Shown here in pieces: positions 1 to 6,238 of a stretch of 9,827 nt of DNA. Position 1 is the first letter of the stretch; each line of letters starts with the position of its first letter. The stretch lies in contig CAKSWL010000063.1 in the NCBI GenBank assembly GCA_934511335.1, positions 1-9,827 of the forward strand, read 5' to 3'. A program made the position numbers and the translations under genes. This DNA comes from an uncultured Cloacibacillus sp. GTDB taxonomy: Bacteria > Synergistota > Synergistia > Synergistales > Synergistaceae. The notes beneath the pieces are model-generated. The model saw only the letters and a list, made by a program, of their open reading frames with translations, searched no databases and was not told the origin of the DNA.

Positions 1-1978
1 TGTCGCGATAGTAAATGGAGGCCTCGAGCCCGCTGCGGCATCCGCCGGCTCCCGCGAGGATATCTTCCAGCTTGTTGATATTCACATAGAGGGAATCCGT
101 GCGCGTGCGCAGGTGTTTCAGCATATTGATCTCCATCGCGCAGTCCAGCTCGGGACAGGCGCTCTTGACCGCCACCGCGGTCTCGCTGAGGCGCTTGAGG
201 TAGGTGTAGGCGGCGGGGATGATGTCTTTCCTCACCATTTCAGCCATCGTCAGAGCTTCGATCCGGATCACTTTGCAGTAGTTCTCAAGGTGCACCTCGC
301 AGCGCGAGCGCATCTCGACCTCCGTGAAGACCTTGTGTTTGGTGAAGAGCGCGATATTCTTTTCGTCGATATAGTGCGGCAGAGCGTCCGGGGTCGTCCG
401 GTAGTTCGAGAGGCCGCGCCGCGCCGCCTCTTCAAGCCAGGAGCTCTCATAGCCGTTGCCGTTGAAGATGATGCGTTTGTGCTTCGATATGGTCTCCCTG
501 ATGAGGCCGTTAAGCGCCTCTTTGAAATCCGCCGCCCGCTCAAGAACGTCGGCGAACTGTTCCAGCTCATCGGCTATTATCGTGTTGAGCGCGATGTTCG
601 GCCCGGCGATCGACTGGCTCGCGCCTGCCATACGGAATTCAAACTTGTTGCCCGTGAAGGCGAATGGCGAAGTCCGGTTGCGGTCCGTGGTATCCTTGGG
701 GAAAAGCGGCAGCATGTCCACGCCGATCTCCATTTGGCTCGCGGCCCTGTCCTTATAAACGGCGCCCCTTTCGATCGACTCCAGGATATCCATCAGCTCC
801 TCGCCGATGAAGATAGAGATGACCGCCGGAGGCGCCTCGTTCGCGCCGAGCCTGTGGTCGTTGCCCGCCGTCGCGACGGCAGCGCGGAGCATATCCTGAT
901 ACTCGTCCACGCCCTTGATCGCCGCGCAGAGAAAGAGGAGGAACTGCGCGTTCTCCGATGGGGTTTTCCCTGGGGCGAGAAGGTTGAGGCCGGTATCGGT
1001 CGCGAGAGACCAGTTGATATGTTTGCCGGAGCCGTTGACCCCGGCAAAGGGCTTTTCATGAAGGAGGCAGACAAGTCCGTGACGGTCGGCCACCTTCTTC
1101 ATCAGCTCCATCGTCAGCTGGTTGTGGTCGCAGCCCATATTCGTATTGGTAAAGATCGGCGCAAGCTCATGCTGCGCGGGGGCGACCTCGTTGTGTTCCG
1201 TCTTAGCGAAGATGCCGAGCTTCCAGAGCTCTTCGTCTAGCTCGGCCATGAATTCCGCAACGCGCGGGCGTATCGCGCCAAAGTAATGGTCCTCAAGCTC
1301 CTGCCCCTTCGGCGGCTTCGCACCGAAGAGCGTGCGGCCGGTGAAGCGGAGGTCTTTGCGCTTTTTGTATAGATCCTTGTCGACGAGGAAGTATTCCTGC
1401 TCCGGCCCCACCGTCGTCGTTACGCGCGTGACGTCATGATTGCCGAAGAGCCTCAGGATGCGCAGCGCCTGAACGTTGATGACGTCCATCGAACGCAGAA
1501 GCGGCGTCTTTTTATCGAGGACCTCTCCGCCGTAGGAGCAGAAGATCGTAGGGATGCAGAGGGTGTTTTCTTTGATAAAGGCGTATGCGGCGGGATCCCA
1601 GGCGGTGTAGCCTCTCGCCTCGAAGGTGGCGCGCAGCCCCCCCGAAGGGAAGGATGAGGCGTCGGGCTCGCCCTTTATCAGCTCTTTGCCGGAGAATTCC
1701 ATGATCACTCGGCCGTTGTCAAGCGGCGAGATAAAGCTGTCGTGCTTTTCCGCGGTGATTCCCGTCAGCGGCTGAAACCAGTGGGTGAAGTGCGTCGCAC
1801 CCTTCTCCACCGCCCAGTCTTTCATCGCGTTGGCCACGACGTTCGCGATATCGCGCGAGACCGGCTTGCCATCGCTGACGGATTTCTTGAGCGCTTTGAA
1901 GGTCTCCTTCGGGAGGCGCTGTTTCATCGTGAAATCATTAAATACCATCGTGCCGAATATCTCTTCTATCTTTATCAT
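1..1978 (-). CDS. glnN: Glutamine synthetase type III, 3' end cut by window
   Basis: ATP-dependent synthesis of glutamine from glutamate and ammonia in the cytoplasm, the main ammonium-assimilation step. The frame is open from an ATG at 1978 to the left edge, giving about 659 codons without a stop; GSIII proteins are usually about 700 residues, so only the last few dozen should be missing. Seen in the translation: an N-terminal segment beginning [15 protein letters not shown], a glutamate-binding/active-site stretch [17 protein letters not shown] at about residues 258-275, and [12 protein letters not shown] at about 310-322. These are hallmarks of GSIII rather than of GSI (GlnA). An AGAGGAG ribosome site lies about 10 bases before the ATG. 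It is a single-gene unit, separated from the peroxiredoxin upstream by a terminator and its own promoter. The family call is firm. Confidence 0.95.
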   Translation of the reverse strand, partial: MIKIEEIFGTMVFNDFTMKQRLPKETFKALKKSVSDGKPVSRDIANVVANAMKDWAVEKGATHFTHWFQPLTGITAEKHDSFISPLDNGRVIMEFSGKELIKGEPDASSFPSGGLRATFEARGYTAWDPAAYAFIKENTLCIPTIFCSYGGEVLDKKTPLLRSMDVINVQALRILRLFGNHDVTRVTTTVGPEQEYFLVDKDLYKKRKDLRFTGRTLFGAKPPKGQELEDHYFGAIRPRVAEFMAELDEELWKLGIFAKTEHNEVAPAQHELAPIFTNTNMGCDHNQLTMELMKKVADRHGLVCLLHEKPFAGVNGSGKHINWSLATDTGLNLLAPGKTPSENAQFLLFLCAAIKGVDEYQDMLRAAVATAGNDHRLGANEAPPAVISIFIGEELMDILESIERGAVYKDRAASQMEIGVDMLPLFPKDTTDRNRTSPFAFTGNKFEFRMAGASQSIAGPNIALNTIIADELEQFADVLERAADFKEALNGLIRETISKHKRIIFNGNGYESSWLEEAARRGLSNYRTTPDALPHYIDEKNIALFTKHKVFTEVEMRSRCEVHLENYCKVIRIEALTMAEMVRKDIIPAAYTYLKRLSETAVAVKSACPELDCAMEINMLKHLRTRTDSLYVNINKLEDILAGAGGCRSGLEASIYYRD

Positions 1979-2021
1979 CACAACCACTCCTCTTTAAAAG
2001 GACATCTTCCTTAACGCGGAG

Positions 2022-2050
2022 ATATTATCGCTGTTTGCAGTCAATGTCAA
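2022..2050 (-). promoter_or_regulatory. Sigma70-like promoter of glnN
   Basis: On the minus strand a perfect TTGACA (2045-2050) is followed after 17 bases by TAATAT (2022-2027). The overlapping GATAAT (2024-2029) is a better -10 match but sits at a 15-base spacing. The glnN start codon lies about 45 bases further on. The position, just upstream of the gene and downstream of the peroxiredoxin terminator, supports it. Confidence 0.7.
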
Positions 2051-2080
2051 TAACTAAACAGAAAATTTTTGTATTTTTAT

Positions 2081-2154
2081 TGCTTAGGTATATTTAAACA
2101 ATGCTTATATTAATCAAAAAACAAAATTAAGCACGCGTACCACATACTTAAGCA
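2081..2154. promoter_or_regulatory. Symmetric four-site array upstream of glnN promoter
   Basis: Two TGCTTA hexamers (2081-2086 and 2102-2107) face two TAAGCA hexamers (2128-2133 and 2149-2154). Both same-direction pairs are exactly 21 bases apart, and both inverted pairs share the same centre at 2117.5. The outer pair extends to TTGCTTA-R-GTAT-R-T on both arms. The array starts about 30 bases upstream of the glnN -35 box. This geometry, two helical turns between sites with dyad symmetry, is typical of a protein-binding array. The regulator is unknown, and the sites do not match the GlnR/TnrA operator. Confidence 0.5.
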
Positions 2155-2172
2155 AATATTTAAGATTAAGAT

Positions 2173-2208
2173 AAAAAAGGAGGCCCGCTTTCACACGGAC
2201 CTCCTTTT
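2173..2208 (-). terminator. Rho-independent terminator of the peroxiredoxin gene
   Basis: The minus-strand RNA forms a nine-pair stem (2179-2187 with 2196-2204, one G-U pair) with an eight-base loop. It is extended by A-U pairs and followed by a run of six U. It lies 45 bases past the peroxiredoxin stop codon and before the glnN regulatory region, so it separates the two units. Confidence 0.85.
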
Positions 2209-2252
2209 CAAGGGAGAGATGTTCTTTTATTGATGACAGTCTAGGAAAGCCT

Positions 2253-2816
2253 CTATATTTTCCCTACCAGGCCGATGCCGGGTTCCAGCGTATCCTCGCC
2301 GGGGGTCCACTTTGCGGGACAGACCCGGTCTCCGTACTTAGCGACGAACTGGAGGGCCTGTACCTTACGGAAGAGCTCGTCGGCGTTGCGGCCGACGTTG
2401 CCGGCGCTCACCTCATAGGCGCAGATCCTGCCCTCTGGGTTGACGATAAAGGTGCCGCGCTCCGCGAGCCCCTTATCCTCGATCATTACATCAAAGTCTC
2501 TCGCAAGCGCCCCTGTCGGGTCGGCAAGCATCGGGAACTTGATCGCCTTGATCGTCGCGGAGGCGTCCTGCCAAGCTTTATGGACAAAATGTGTGTCGCA
2601 TGAGACGGAATAAACTTCACAGCCGATCTCTTTAAGCGCCTCATATTTATCCGCGAGATCCTTAAGCTCTGTTGGACAGACAAAGGTAAAGTCTGCCGGA
2701 TAGAAGAAGAATATCGACCATTTGCCGAGGATATCCGCCTTTGATACCGTCTTGAACTCAAAATCATGATAGGAATTTACTGTAAAATCGCTGACTTCTT
2801 TACCGATAAGGGACAT
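2253..2816 (-). CDS. ahpC: AhpC-type 2-Cys peroxiredoxin
   Basis: A thiol peroxidase that reduces hydrogen peroxide and organic peroxides in the cytoplasm. The 187 residues match the usual AhpC length. The peroxidatic site PADFTFVCPTE is present with P40, T44 and C47; the supporting arginine is R120 (in AERGTFIV); the resolving cysteine is C166 in VCPAKW. All catalytic residues are therefore in place. The ATG at 2816 follows a strong AGGAGG site with an eight-base gap. It is a single-gene unit with its own promoter and terminator. No AhpF, thioredoxin reductase or rubredoxin partner is adjacent, so the electron donor cannot be read from this window. The typical 2-Cys AhpC/Prx1 class is certain; the symbol is given by similarity. 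Confidence 0.93.
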   Translation of the reverse strand: MSLIGKEVSDFTVNSYHDFEFKTVSKADILGKWSIFFFYPADFTFVCPTELKDLADKYEALKEIGCEVYSVSCDTHFVHKAWQDASATIKAIKFPMLADPTGALARDFDVMIEDKGLAERGTFIVNPEGRICAYEVSAGNVGRNADELFRKVQALQFVAKYGDRVCPAKWTPGEDTLEPGIGLVGKI

Positions 2817-2824
2817 CTTGGAAA

Positions 2825-2830
2825 CCTCCT
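2825..2830 (-). promoter_or_regulatory. Ribosome binding site of the peroxiredoxin gene
   Basis: A full-consensus AGGAGG stands eight bases before the ATG at 2816 and fixes that start. Confidence 0.85.
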
Positions 2831-2846
2831 GAATTTTTTTATTTAC

Positions 2847-2862
2847 GTTAGCTTATCCTAAC
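2847..2862. repeat. Small inverted repeat at the peroxiredoxin transcription start
   Basis: GTTAG and CTAAC arms of five bases flank a six-base spacer. The repeat begins about seven bases downstream of the proposed -10 box, so it covers the likely transcription start and could be an operator or a 5'-end hairpin. The arms are short and chance is a real possibility. Confidence 0.3.
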
Positions 2863-2869
2863 TGGCTTA

Positions 2870-2898
2870 AATTTATCATCTTAGGGGCATTTTGTCAA
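2870..2898 (-). promoter_or_regulatory. Sigma70-like promoter of the peroxiredoxin gene
   Basis: A perfect TTGACA (2893-2898, minus strand) is followed after exactly 17 bases by TAAATT (2870-2875, four of six consensus bases). The start codon is about 54 bases beyond the -10. The region is AT-rich and non-coding. Confidence 0.7.
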
Positions 2899-2902
2899 TA
2901 AC

Positions 2903-2917
2903 TTATAATGGTTACTT
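2903..2917. promoter_or_regulatory. Possible PerR-like box at the peroxiredoxin promoter
   Basis: One half-site reads TTATAAT, a full match to half of the PerR operator consensus TTATAATnATTATAA; the other half matches only three of seven bases. It lies four bases upstream of the -35 box. The site next to a peroxide-detoxifying gene is suggestive, but the match is partial in AT-rich DNA. Confidence 0.3.
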
Positions 2918-2979
2918 TTACTGAATTTAAATGTTCAGCAATAATCTTATTAAAGGGAGCGACTGTCGGCGGACGTTAT

Positions 2980-3019
2980 AAAAAATAGAGGGCGCGCTTG
3001 TCGCGCGGCCTCTATTTTT
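2980..3019 (-). terminator. Terminator of the BMC operon, overlapping the last stop codon
   Basis: The minus-strand RNA folds into an 11-pair outer stem (AAAAATAGAGG with its complement), one C-C mismatch, a five-pair CGCGC/GCGCG inner stem and a five-base loop, followed by a run of six U. The alcohol dehydrogenase TAG stop (3012-3014) is inside the left arm. A T5 run on the plus strand means it could also work in the other direction. Confidence 0.9.
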
Positions 3020-4226
3020 CATTGCCATCTGGCTCTTTTATCCCTCTCTCAGTGACAGCCGGCCGTGGCCGTTTAAATGCCTGTTTGTAGAGGGCTAGGA
3101 TGTCTTCTTGTGTCGCTTTGCGCGGGTTGCCGGGGGTGCAGACGTCGGCGAAGGCGGATTCCGTCAGCGCCTCTAGGTCTTCCTCTTTGACGTTGAGCAT
3201 GGACAGCTTCTGCGGGATGCTGACATCCAGCGCAAGCTGACGCACCGCGTCTACGGCCGCCTTACGGTATTCGGCGGGGCTCATTTGATCGACGCCCTTG
3301 ACGCCGAAAACTCTCGCTATTTCACGGTATTTCTCGCCGGTATAATCGGCGTTGTATTCCATGACGTAGGGCAGCAGCAGGGCGTTCGCCACGCCGTGCG
3401 GCATGTCGTAAAAGGCGCCGAGCGGATGGGCCATGCCATGGACGAGGCCAAGGCCGACATTGGAGTAGGCCATGCCTGTTACGTATTGCCCGAGCGCCAT
3501 ATTCTCGCGGGCCTGCTGGCAGCCGTCGTTGACGGCGGCGCGGAGATTGTCGGCGATGAGCTGAATGGATTTAAGGCTGAACATGTCCGTAAGCTCCCAA
3601 GCGCCGAGTGTGATGTATCCCTCTATCGCGTGCGTGAGAGCGTCCATGCCGGTCGCGGCGGCAAGGCCTTTCGGCATCGAGCTCATCATGTCGGAATCGA
3701 CGACCGCTACCTGCGGGATGTCGTGGGGGTCCACACAGACAAACTTGCGCCGCTTCTCTTCGTCGGTGATGACGTAGTTGATCGTCGTCTCCGCGGCGGT
3801 CCCCGCCGTCGTCGGCACGGCGAAAATCGGCACTGCTGGGTGCTTCGTCGGAGCGACCCCCTCAAGCGAACGGACGTCGGCATATTCGGGGTTGTTGACG
3901 ATGATGCCGGTTCCCTTCGCGGTGTCCATCGAGGAGCCGCCGCCGATGGCGATCATATAATCCGCTCCAGCCGCCTTGAAAGCCTCTACACAGTCCTGCA
4001 CATTCTTGATCGTCGGGTTTTGCTTGAGGCTGTCGAATACCTCATAGGGAGACCCCGCCTCTTCGAGAACGTCAAATACTTTTTTCGCCACGCCGAACTT
4101 GATCAGGTCTTTATCTGTGACGATAAGCGCCTTTTTGAATCCGCGGCGCGCAGCCTCTTCGGGTATGCTCTTGATCGCACCCGCGCCGAAGTACGCTGTT
4201 CCGTTCCAGATCATCCGGTTTGCCAT
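3012..4226 (-). CDS. fucO: FucO-like iron-dependent alcohol dehydrogenase (lactaldehyde/propanediol type)
   Basis: A group III iron-dependent, NAD(H)-using alcohol dehydrogenase. In a BMC its role would be to reduce an aldehyde to the alcohol and regenerate NAD+ for the aldehyde dehydrogenase. Much of the chain closely follows E. coli FucO (L-1,2-propanediol oxidoreductase), for example MANRMIWN, PTTAGTAAE, ITDEEKRRKFVCVDPHDIPQ and LVHGMAHPLGAFY. Metal ligands are D195, H199, H263 and H277; the nucleotide-binding GGGS is at 95-98. The start chosen is ATG 4226, 11 bases after AGGAG; an in-frame GTG at 4238 overlaps that ribosome site and is rejected. The 404 residues exceed FucO by about 20, as a charged C-terminal tail after residue 384. 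It follows pduV by eight bases and is the last gene of the operon. In Salmonella pdu this role is filled by PduQ, located after pduP. Substrate is inferred, not proven. Confidence 0.88.
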   Translation of the reverse strand: MANRMIWNGTAYFGAGAIKSIPEEAARRGFKKALIVTDKDLIKFGVAKKVFDVLEEAGSPYEVFDSLKQNPTIKNVQDCVEAFKAAGADYMIAIGGGSSMDTAKGTGIIVNNPEYADVRSLEGVAPTKHPAVPIFAVPTTAGTAAETTINYVITDEEKRRKFVCVDPHDIPQVAVVDSDMMSSMPKGLAAATGMDALTHAIEGYITLGAWELTDMFSLKSIQLIADNLRAAVNDGCQQARENMALGQYVTGMAYSNVGLGLVHGMAHPLGAFYDMPHGVANALLLPYVMEYNADYTGEKYREIARVFGVKGVDQMSPAEYRKAAVDAVRQLALDVSIPQKLSMLNVKEEDLEALTESAFADVCTPGNPRKATQEDILALYKQAFKRPRPAVTERGIKEPDGNEK

Positions 4227-4234
4227 CTTTTGCG

Positions 4235-4762
4235 TCACTCCTTTTTATCCTTATGTCTCTTATCTCCGTATTTATCGGAGACTACCTCTCTAGGCCTTTC
4301 GGCCTCTTCTTCGGTCTCCCACGGAAGTTTGTCGCCAGGTTCTTTAAGGTAGTTGAGTATCTGCCAGACCCCCTCGCCCGTGTACGAGCTGACATGGTAG
4401 ATCGGGCTGCAGCCAGCCAGGTCGAGCCAGTTATGGGCCCGCTCGACATCGGCCCCCTGATGGTCGATCTGCGTCACGATCCCGATTACGGGGCGATTAC
4501 AGCAGGCGGTCACACAAGGGGGATAGAGGGAATATTCTTCTGTGGCGCTCAAAAGCAGTCCCACCACGTCGGCCTCATAGGTGTAGAGGGCGAGCGCCTT
4601 GGACAGGGTGCTGTTCTCGGCGTACTCGCCCGGAGTGTCGATGACTACGTCGTAGTGGTTGATGTACTGCGTTTTATGATACTTGATTACGTCGCCGCGG
4701 AGCGCCTGTATCAGCGTAGTTTTGCCGCATTCGCTGCGCCCCATCAATATCAGTTTTTTCAT
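4235..4762 (-). CDS. pduV: EutP/PduV-family P-loop protein of the microcompartment
   Basis: A small Ras-like nucleotide-binding protein found in Pdu and Eut operons; PduV is reported to associate with the BMC surface, and EutP-type proteins have been reported to have phosphotransfer or GTPase activity. The protein has a P-loop GRSECGKTT at residues 8-16, a DTPGEY switch motif at 42-47 and the family segment NRPVIGIVT at 89-97. The base-recognition motif is TQID (97-100) rather than NKxD or TKxD. At 175 residues it is longer than the usual 150-160; the extra is a highly charged tail, Glu-rich then Lys/Asp-rich, from about residue 141. The ATG overlaps the pduU stop as ATGA, with no clear ribosome site of its own, so translation is probably coupled to pduU. 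The family is firm; PduV is preferred over EutP from operon context. Confidence 0.9.
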   Translation of the reverse strand: MKKLILMGRSECGKTTLIQALRGDVIKYHKTQYINHYDVVIDTPGEYAENSTLSKALALYTYEADVVGLLLSATEEYSLYPPCVTACCNRPVIGIVTQIDHQGADVERAHNWLDLAGCSPIYHVSSYTGEGVWQILNYLKEPGDKLPWETEEEAERPREVVSDKYGDKRHKDKKE

Positions 4763-5139
4763 GTGCGCGTTATTTCGCAGATCGTGAAGCCCAACTTGTT
4801 TTTAAGAAACGTCAAGATGCTGTTCACTGCCGACTGCACGTTCGATATCCTTCCCGTAAATATGCAGGTCCCGCTGAAACGGTCGATGAAACCGATCTCT
4901 ATCGCGGAGGTCTTGATGGCGATGTCGCCTGCAATAACAGAAATTTCCGATGGGGTCATGCTCAATATGGCAATGGCCGACTGCTTGTAGTCAAGTTCCG
5001 GGTTAAGCCCCAGTTTTTTGTAGATTATCTCGTCCGGACTGGCGATGATATGGGCCAGCGTCACCTGCTTGCCCGGCACCATCTCTTGAACGAGGCGCAG
5101 CTTGCCTGATTCTACTTTGCCAAAATCGCTCAGATCCAT
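4759..5139 (-). CDS. pduU: PduU/EutS-type circularly permuted BMC shell protein
   Basis: A shell protein with a circularly permuted BMC fold; PduU and EutS form hexamers, and PduU's pore is capped by a small beta-barrel formed from its N-termini. Seen here: LVQEMVPGKQVTLAHIIASP at 16-35, the usual N-terminal signature; MTPSEISVIAGDIAIK at 61-76; GFIDRFSG at 83-90; and a C-terminus ending ITRT as in PduU rather than TKS as in EutS. Length is 126 residues, about ten longer than usual at the N-terminus. The start chosen is ATG 5139, eight bases after GGAG (5148-5151); an in-frame GTG at 5148 lies on that site. The first 137 bases overlap the reading frame of the upstream CxxC-glutaredoxin gene, and the last four overlap pduV. 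Confidence 0.92.
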   Translation of the reverse strand: MDLSDFGKVESGKLRLVQEMVPGKQVTLAHIIASPDEIIYKKLGLNPELDYKQSAIAILSMTPSEISVIAGDIAIKTSAIEIGFIDRFSGTCIFTGRISNVQSAVNSILTFLKNKLGFTICEITRT

Positions 5140-5638
5140 CTTCCACACTCCGTTTCTCTTCGAGTCCCAGCGCCTTCTTGATCTCGGATATCTCGGCTCC
5201 CATTATCTGCCTGTCGCCGATGACGGTGACCGGCGCGCTGATGTAGCCGTGCGACTTCATAAAGTGCTGAGCCTCTTTGCTTGAGGGGATGCTGACCTCT
5301 TCAAATGCTATGCCGCGCGAGTTGAGAAAGTCTATAATCATGCGGCAAAAGCCGCACTCCGGCATCGTATAGATGATCACTTTACCCTTATTTTCCTTCG
5401 CCTTTTCCGCCGCGGCCTCCTGTTCTTTTATGGCCGCTACGTCGTAGAAGCACTGTGGGCATTCCTCGGGCTCCTTCTCCGGCTTCGTCTCGTAATAGCA
5501 CTGGGCGCAGTCAGCGTCCTCTTCCATTTTCTTATCTTCCGCGTTCGGCTCGTAGAAGCACTGCGGACATACTTCTTCCCCTTCTTCTTTCTTTTTGGGC
5601 GAAGGGTCGTAATGACACTGCGGACAATCCTGGGCCAT
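5003..5638 (-). CDS. Four-CxxC repeat protein fused to a glutaredoxin-like domain
   Basis: I do not recognise this architecture. The N-terminal part holds four repeats of the form C-(P/A)-Q-C-(H/F/Y)-Y-(D/E), with cysteine pairs at 5/8, 24/27, 44/47 and 60/63, joined by Lys/Glu-rich linkers. After a charged helix-like stretch (about 68-86), residues 86-160 look like a NrdH/glutaredoxin domain: VIIYTMPECGFCRM with redox pair C95/C98, a YISAPVTVIGD segment with the expected cis-proline, and IMGAEISEIKKALG. The repeats could bind iron or zinc, or act as dithiols; this is inference. ATG 5638 is chosen because AGGAGG lies seven bases before it; ATG 5644 is too close to that site and longer starts lie inside pduT. 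The last 45-50 residues (Arg/Ser/Gly/Gln-rich) overlap pduU out of frame and look like read-on sequence rather than a conserved domain. Confidence 0.8.
   Translation of the reverse strand: MAQDCPQCHYDPSPKKKEEGEEVCPQCFYEPNAEDKKMEEDADCAQCYYETKPEKEPEECPQCFYDVAAIKEQEAAAEKAKENKGKVIIYTMPECGFCRMIIDFLNSRGIAFEEVSIPSSKEAQHFMKSHGYISAPVTVIGDRQIMGAEISEIKKALGLEEKRSVEDGSERFWQSRIRQAAPRSRDGAGQAGDAGPYHRQSGRDNLQKTGA
5450..5626 (-). repeat. Four coding repeats, each a CxxC-aromatic-Tyr knuckle
   Basis: The repeat starts (first cysteine codons at 5626, 5569, 5509 and 5461) are 57, 60 and 48 bases apart. The core codons are similar at DNA level, for example CTGCGGACA or close variants on the plus strand, while the linkers diverge. 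This suggests old internal duplication with selection on the cysteine knuckle. Confidence 0.75.
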
Positions 5639-5652
5639 TTTCATGCCTCCTT

Positions 5653-6210
5653 TCAGCAATTTGAGAGCAGCTTCTCCACAAATCCCGGATGCGGTGACGA
5701 AATAACGCAGCTGCTCGTGACCTCGCCGCTCTCCTGCAGTTGGTTCAGGCACGAATTCATCGCCGACCTCACCGCGGAGAGCTCGCCTGTAAAGATAAGG
5801 AATCCCTTGCCTCCCAGGCCTCTCGCTATCCGTATCTCAATGAGCCTGACGTTCGAGGCTTTCGCCGCTATATCTCCGGCCATGACGGCCGTGAGAGCGG
5901 ATATCGTTTCAATCACTCCGACGGAGAGGATCTTTTCTACCTCGGATGTCCCGGTGATCGCCGCCGGGATGGACTCATGCACATTGTTTATTATATAGCT
6001 TGAAACGATGGCTGAATCCGCTATTTGGACGCCGGTCTCCATTGAGCTTTTTACGGCGCCGACATTTCCGTAGACGGCGATCATATACTTTCCGGGGCAT
6101 ATCGGGGCAGAGATAAGCGCCTTGACGTCGGCGGCCTTGAGCATCTCGTCGGTGGCCGACATACCTATGGGAATGCTCTTTACCTCCAGTAACCCAATTG
6201 AATTTACCAT
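5653..6210 (-). CDS. pduT: PduT, tandem-BMC trimeric shell protein with Fe-S cysteine
   Basis: A trimeric shell protein made of two BMC domains; PduT of Salmonella and Citrobacter carries a [4Fe-4S] cluster in its central pore, ligated by Cys38, and is proposed to pass electrons through the shell. The 185 residues match the family length. Domain one starts SIGLLEVKSIPIGM (4-17) and contains APICPGKY with the cysteine exactly at residue 38. Domain two starts SVGVIETISALTAVMAGDIA (residues 95-114), followed by ASNVRLIEIRIARGLGGKG. The ATG at 6210 follows a modest GAGAGGGG site. The gene lies 28 bases after the membrane protein gene, and its stop is 14 bases before the next start. Its pairing with pduS in the same operon fits the electron-transfer proposal. 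Confidence 0.95.
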   Translation of the reverse strand: MVNSIGLLEVKSIPIGMSATDEMLKAADVKALISAPICPGKYMIAVYGNVGAVKSSMETGVQIADSAIVSSYIINNVHESIPAAITGTSEVEKILSVGVIETISALTAVMAGDIAAKASNVRLIEIRIARGLGGKGFLIFTGELSAVRSAMNSCLNQLQESGEVTSSCVISSPHPGFVEKLLSNC

Positions 6211-6238
6211 TAAAAGCCCCTCTCAGTCTAATCTTTCT

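Noticed and set aside
113..1240. 375-codon plus-strand reading frame
   Set aside because: It lies wholly antisense to glnN, whose translation shows conserved GSIII motifs throughout. The plus-strand product is Arg/His/Asp/Val-rich with no recognisable motif, typical of a frame opposite a GC-rich gene.
1979..2252. Small gene or RNA in the glnN-peroxiredoxin gap
   Set aside because: The 274-base gap holds a promoter, a symmetric site array and a terminator. No reading frame with a ribosome site and no compact RNA fold other than the terminator was seen.
4236..4238. GTG at 4238 as the start of the alcohol dehydrogenase
   Set aside because: It overlaps the AGGAG that serves ATG 4226, and MANRM at 4226 matches the FucO N-terminus.
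3285..4352. 355-codon plus-strand reading frame
   Set aside because: Antisense to the FucO-like gene and the end of pduV; composition is that of a mirror frame and no family is recognisable.
4220..4990. 256-codon plus-strand reading frame
   Set aside because: Antisense to pduV and part of pduU, both of which have clear family motifs.
5139..5170. Programmed frameshift joining the glutaredoxin domain to PduU
   Set aside because: No slippery heptamer or other shift signal is visible, and pduU has its own GGAG site and ATG. Kept only as an alternative within the overlap finding.
5639..5752. Longer N-terminus for the CxxC-glutaredoxin gene starting at 5752
   Set aside because: The extension would lie inside pduT and encodes nothing recognisable; the AGGAGG site seven bases before ATG 5638 fixes a start just before the first CxxC.
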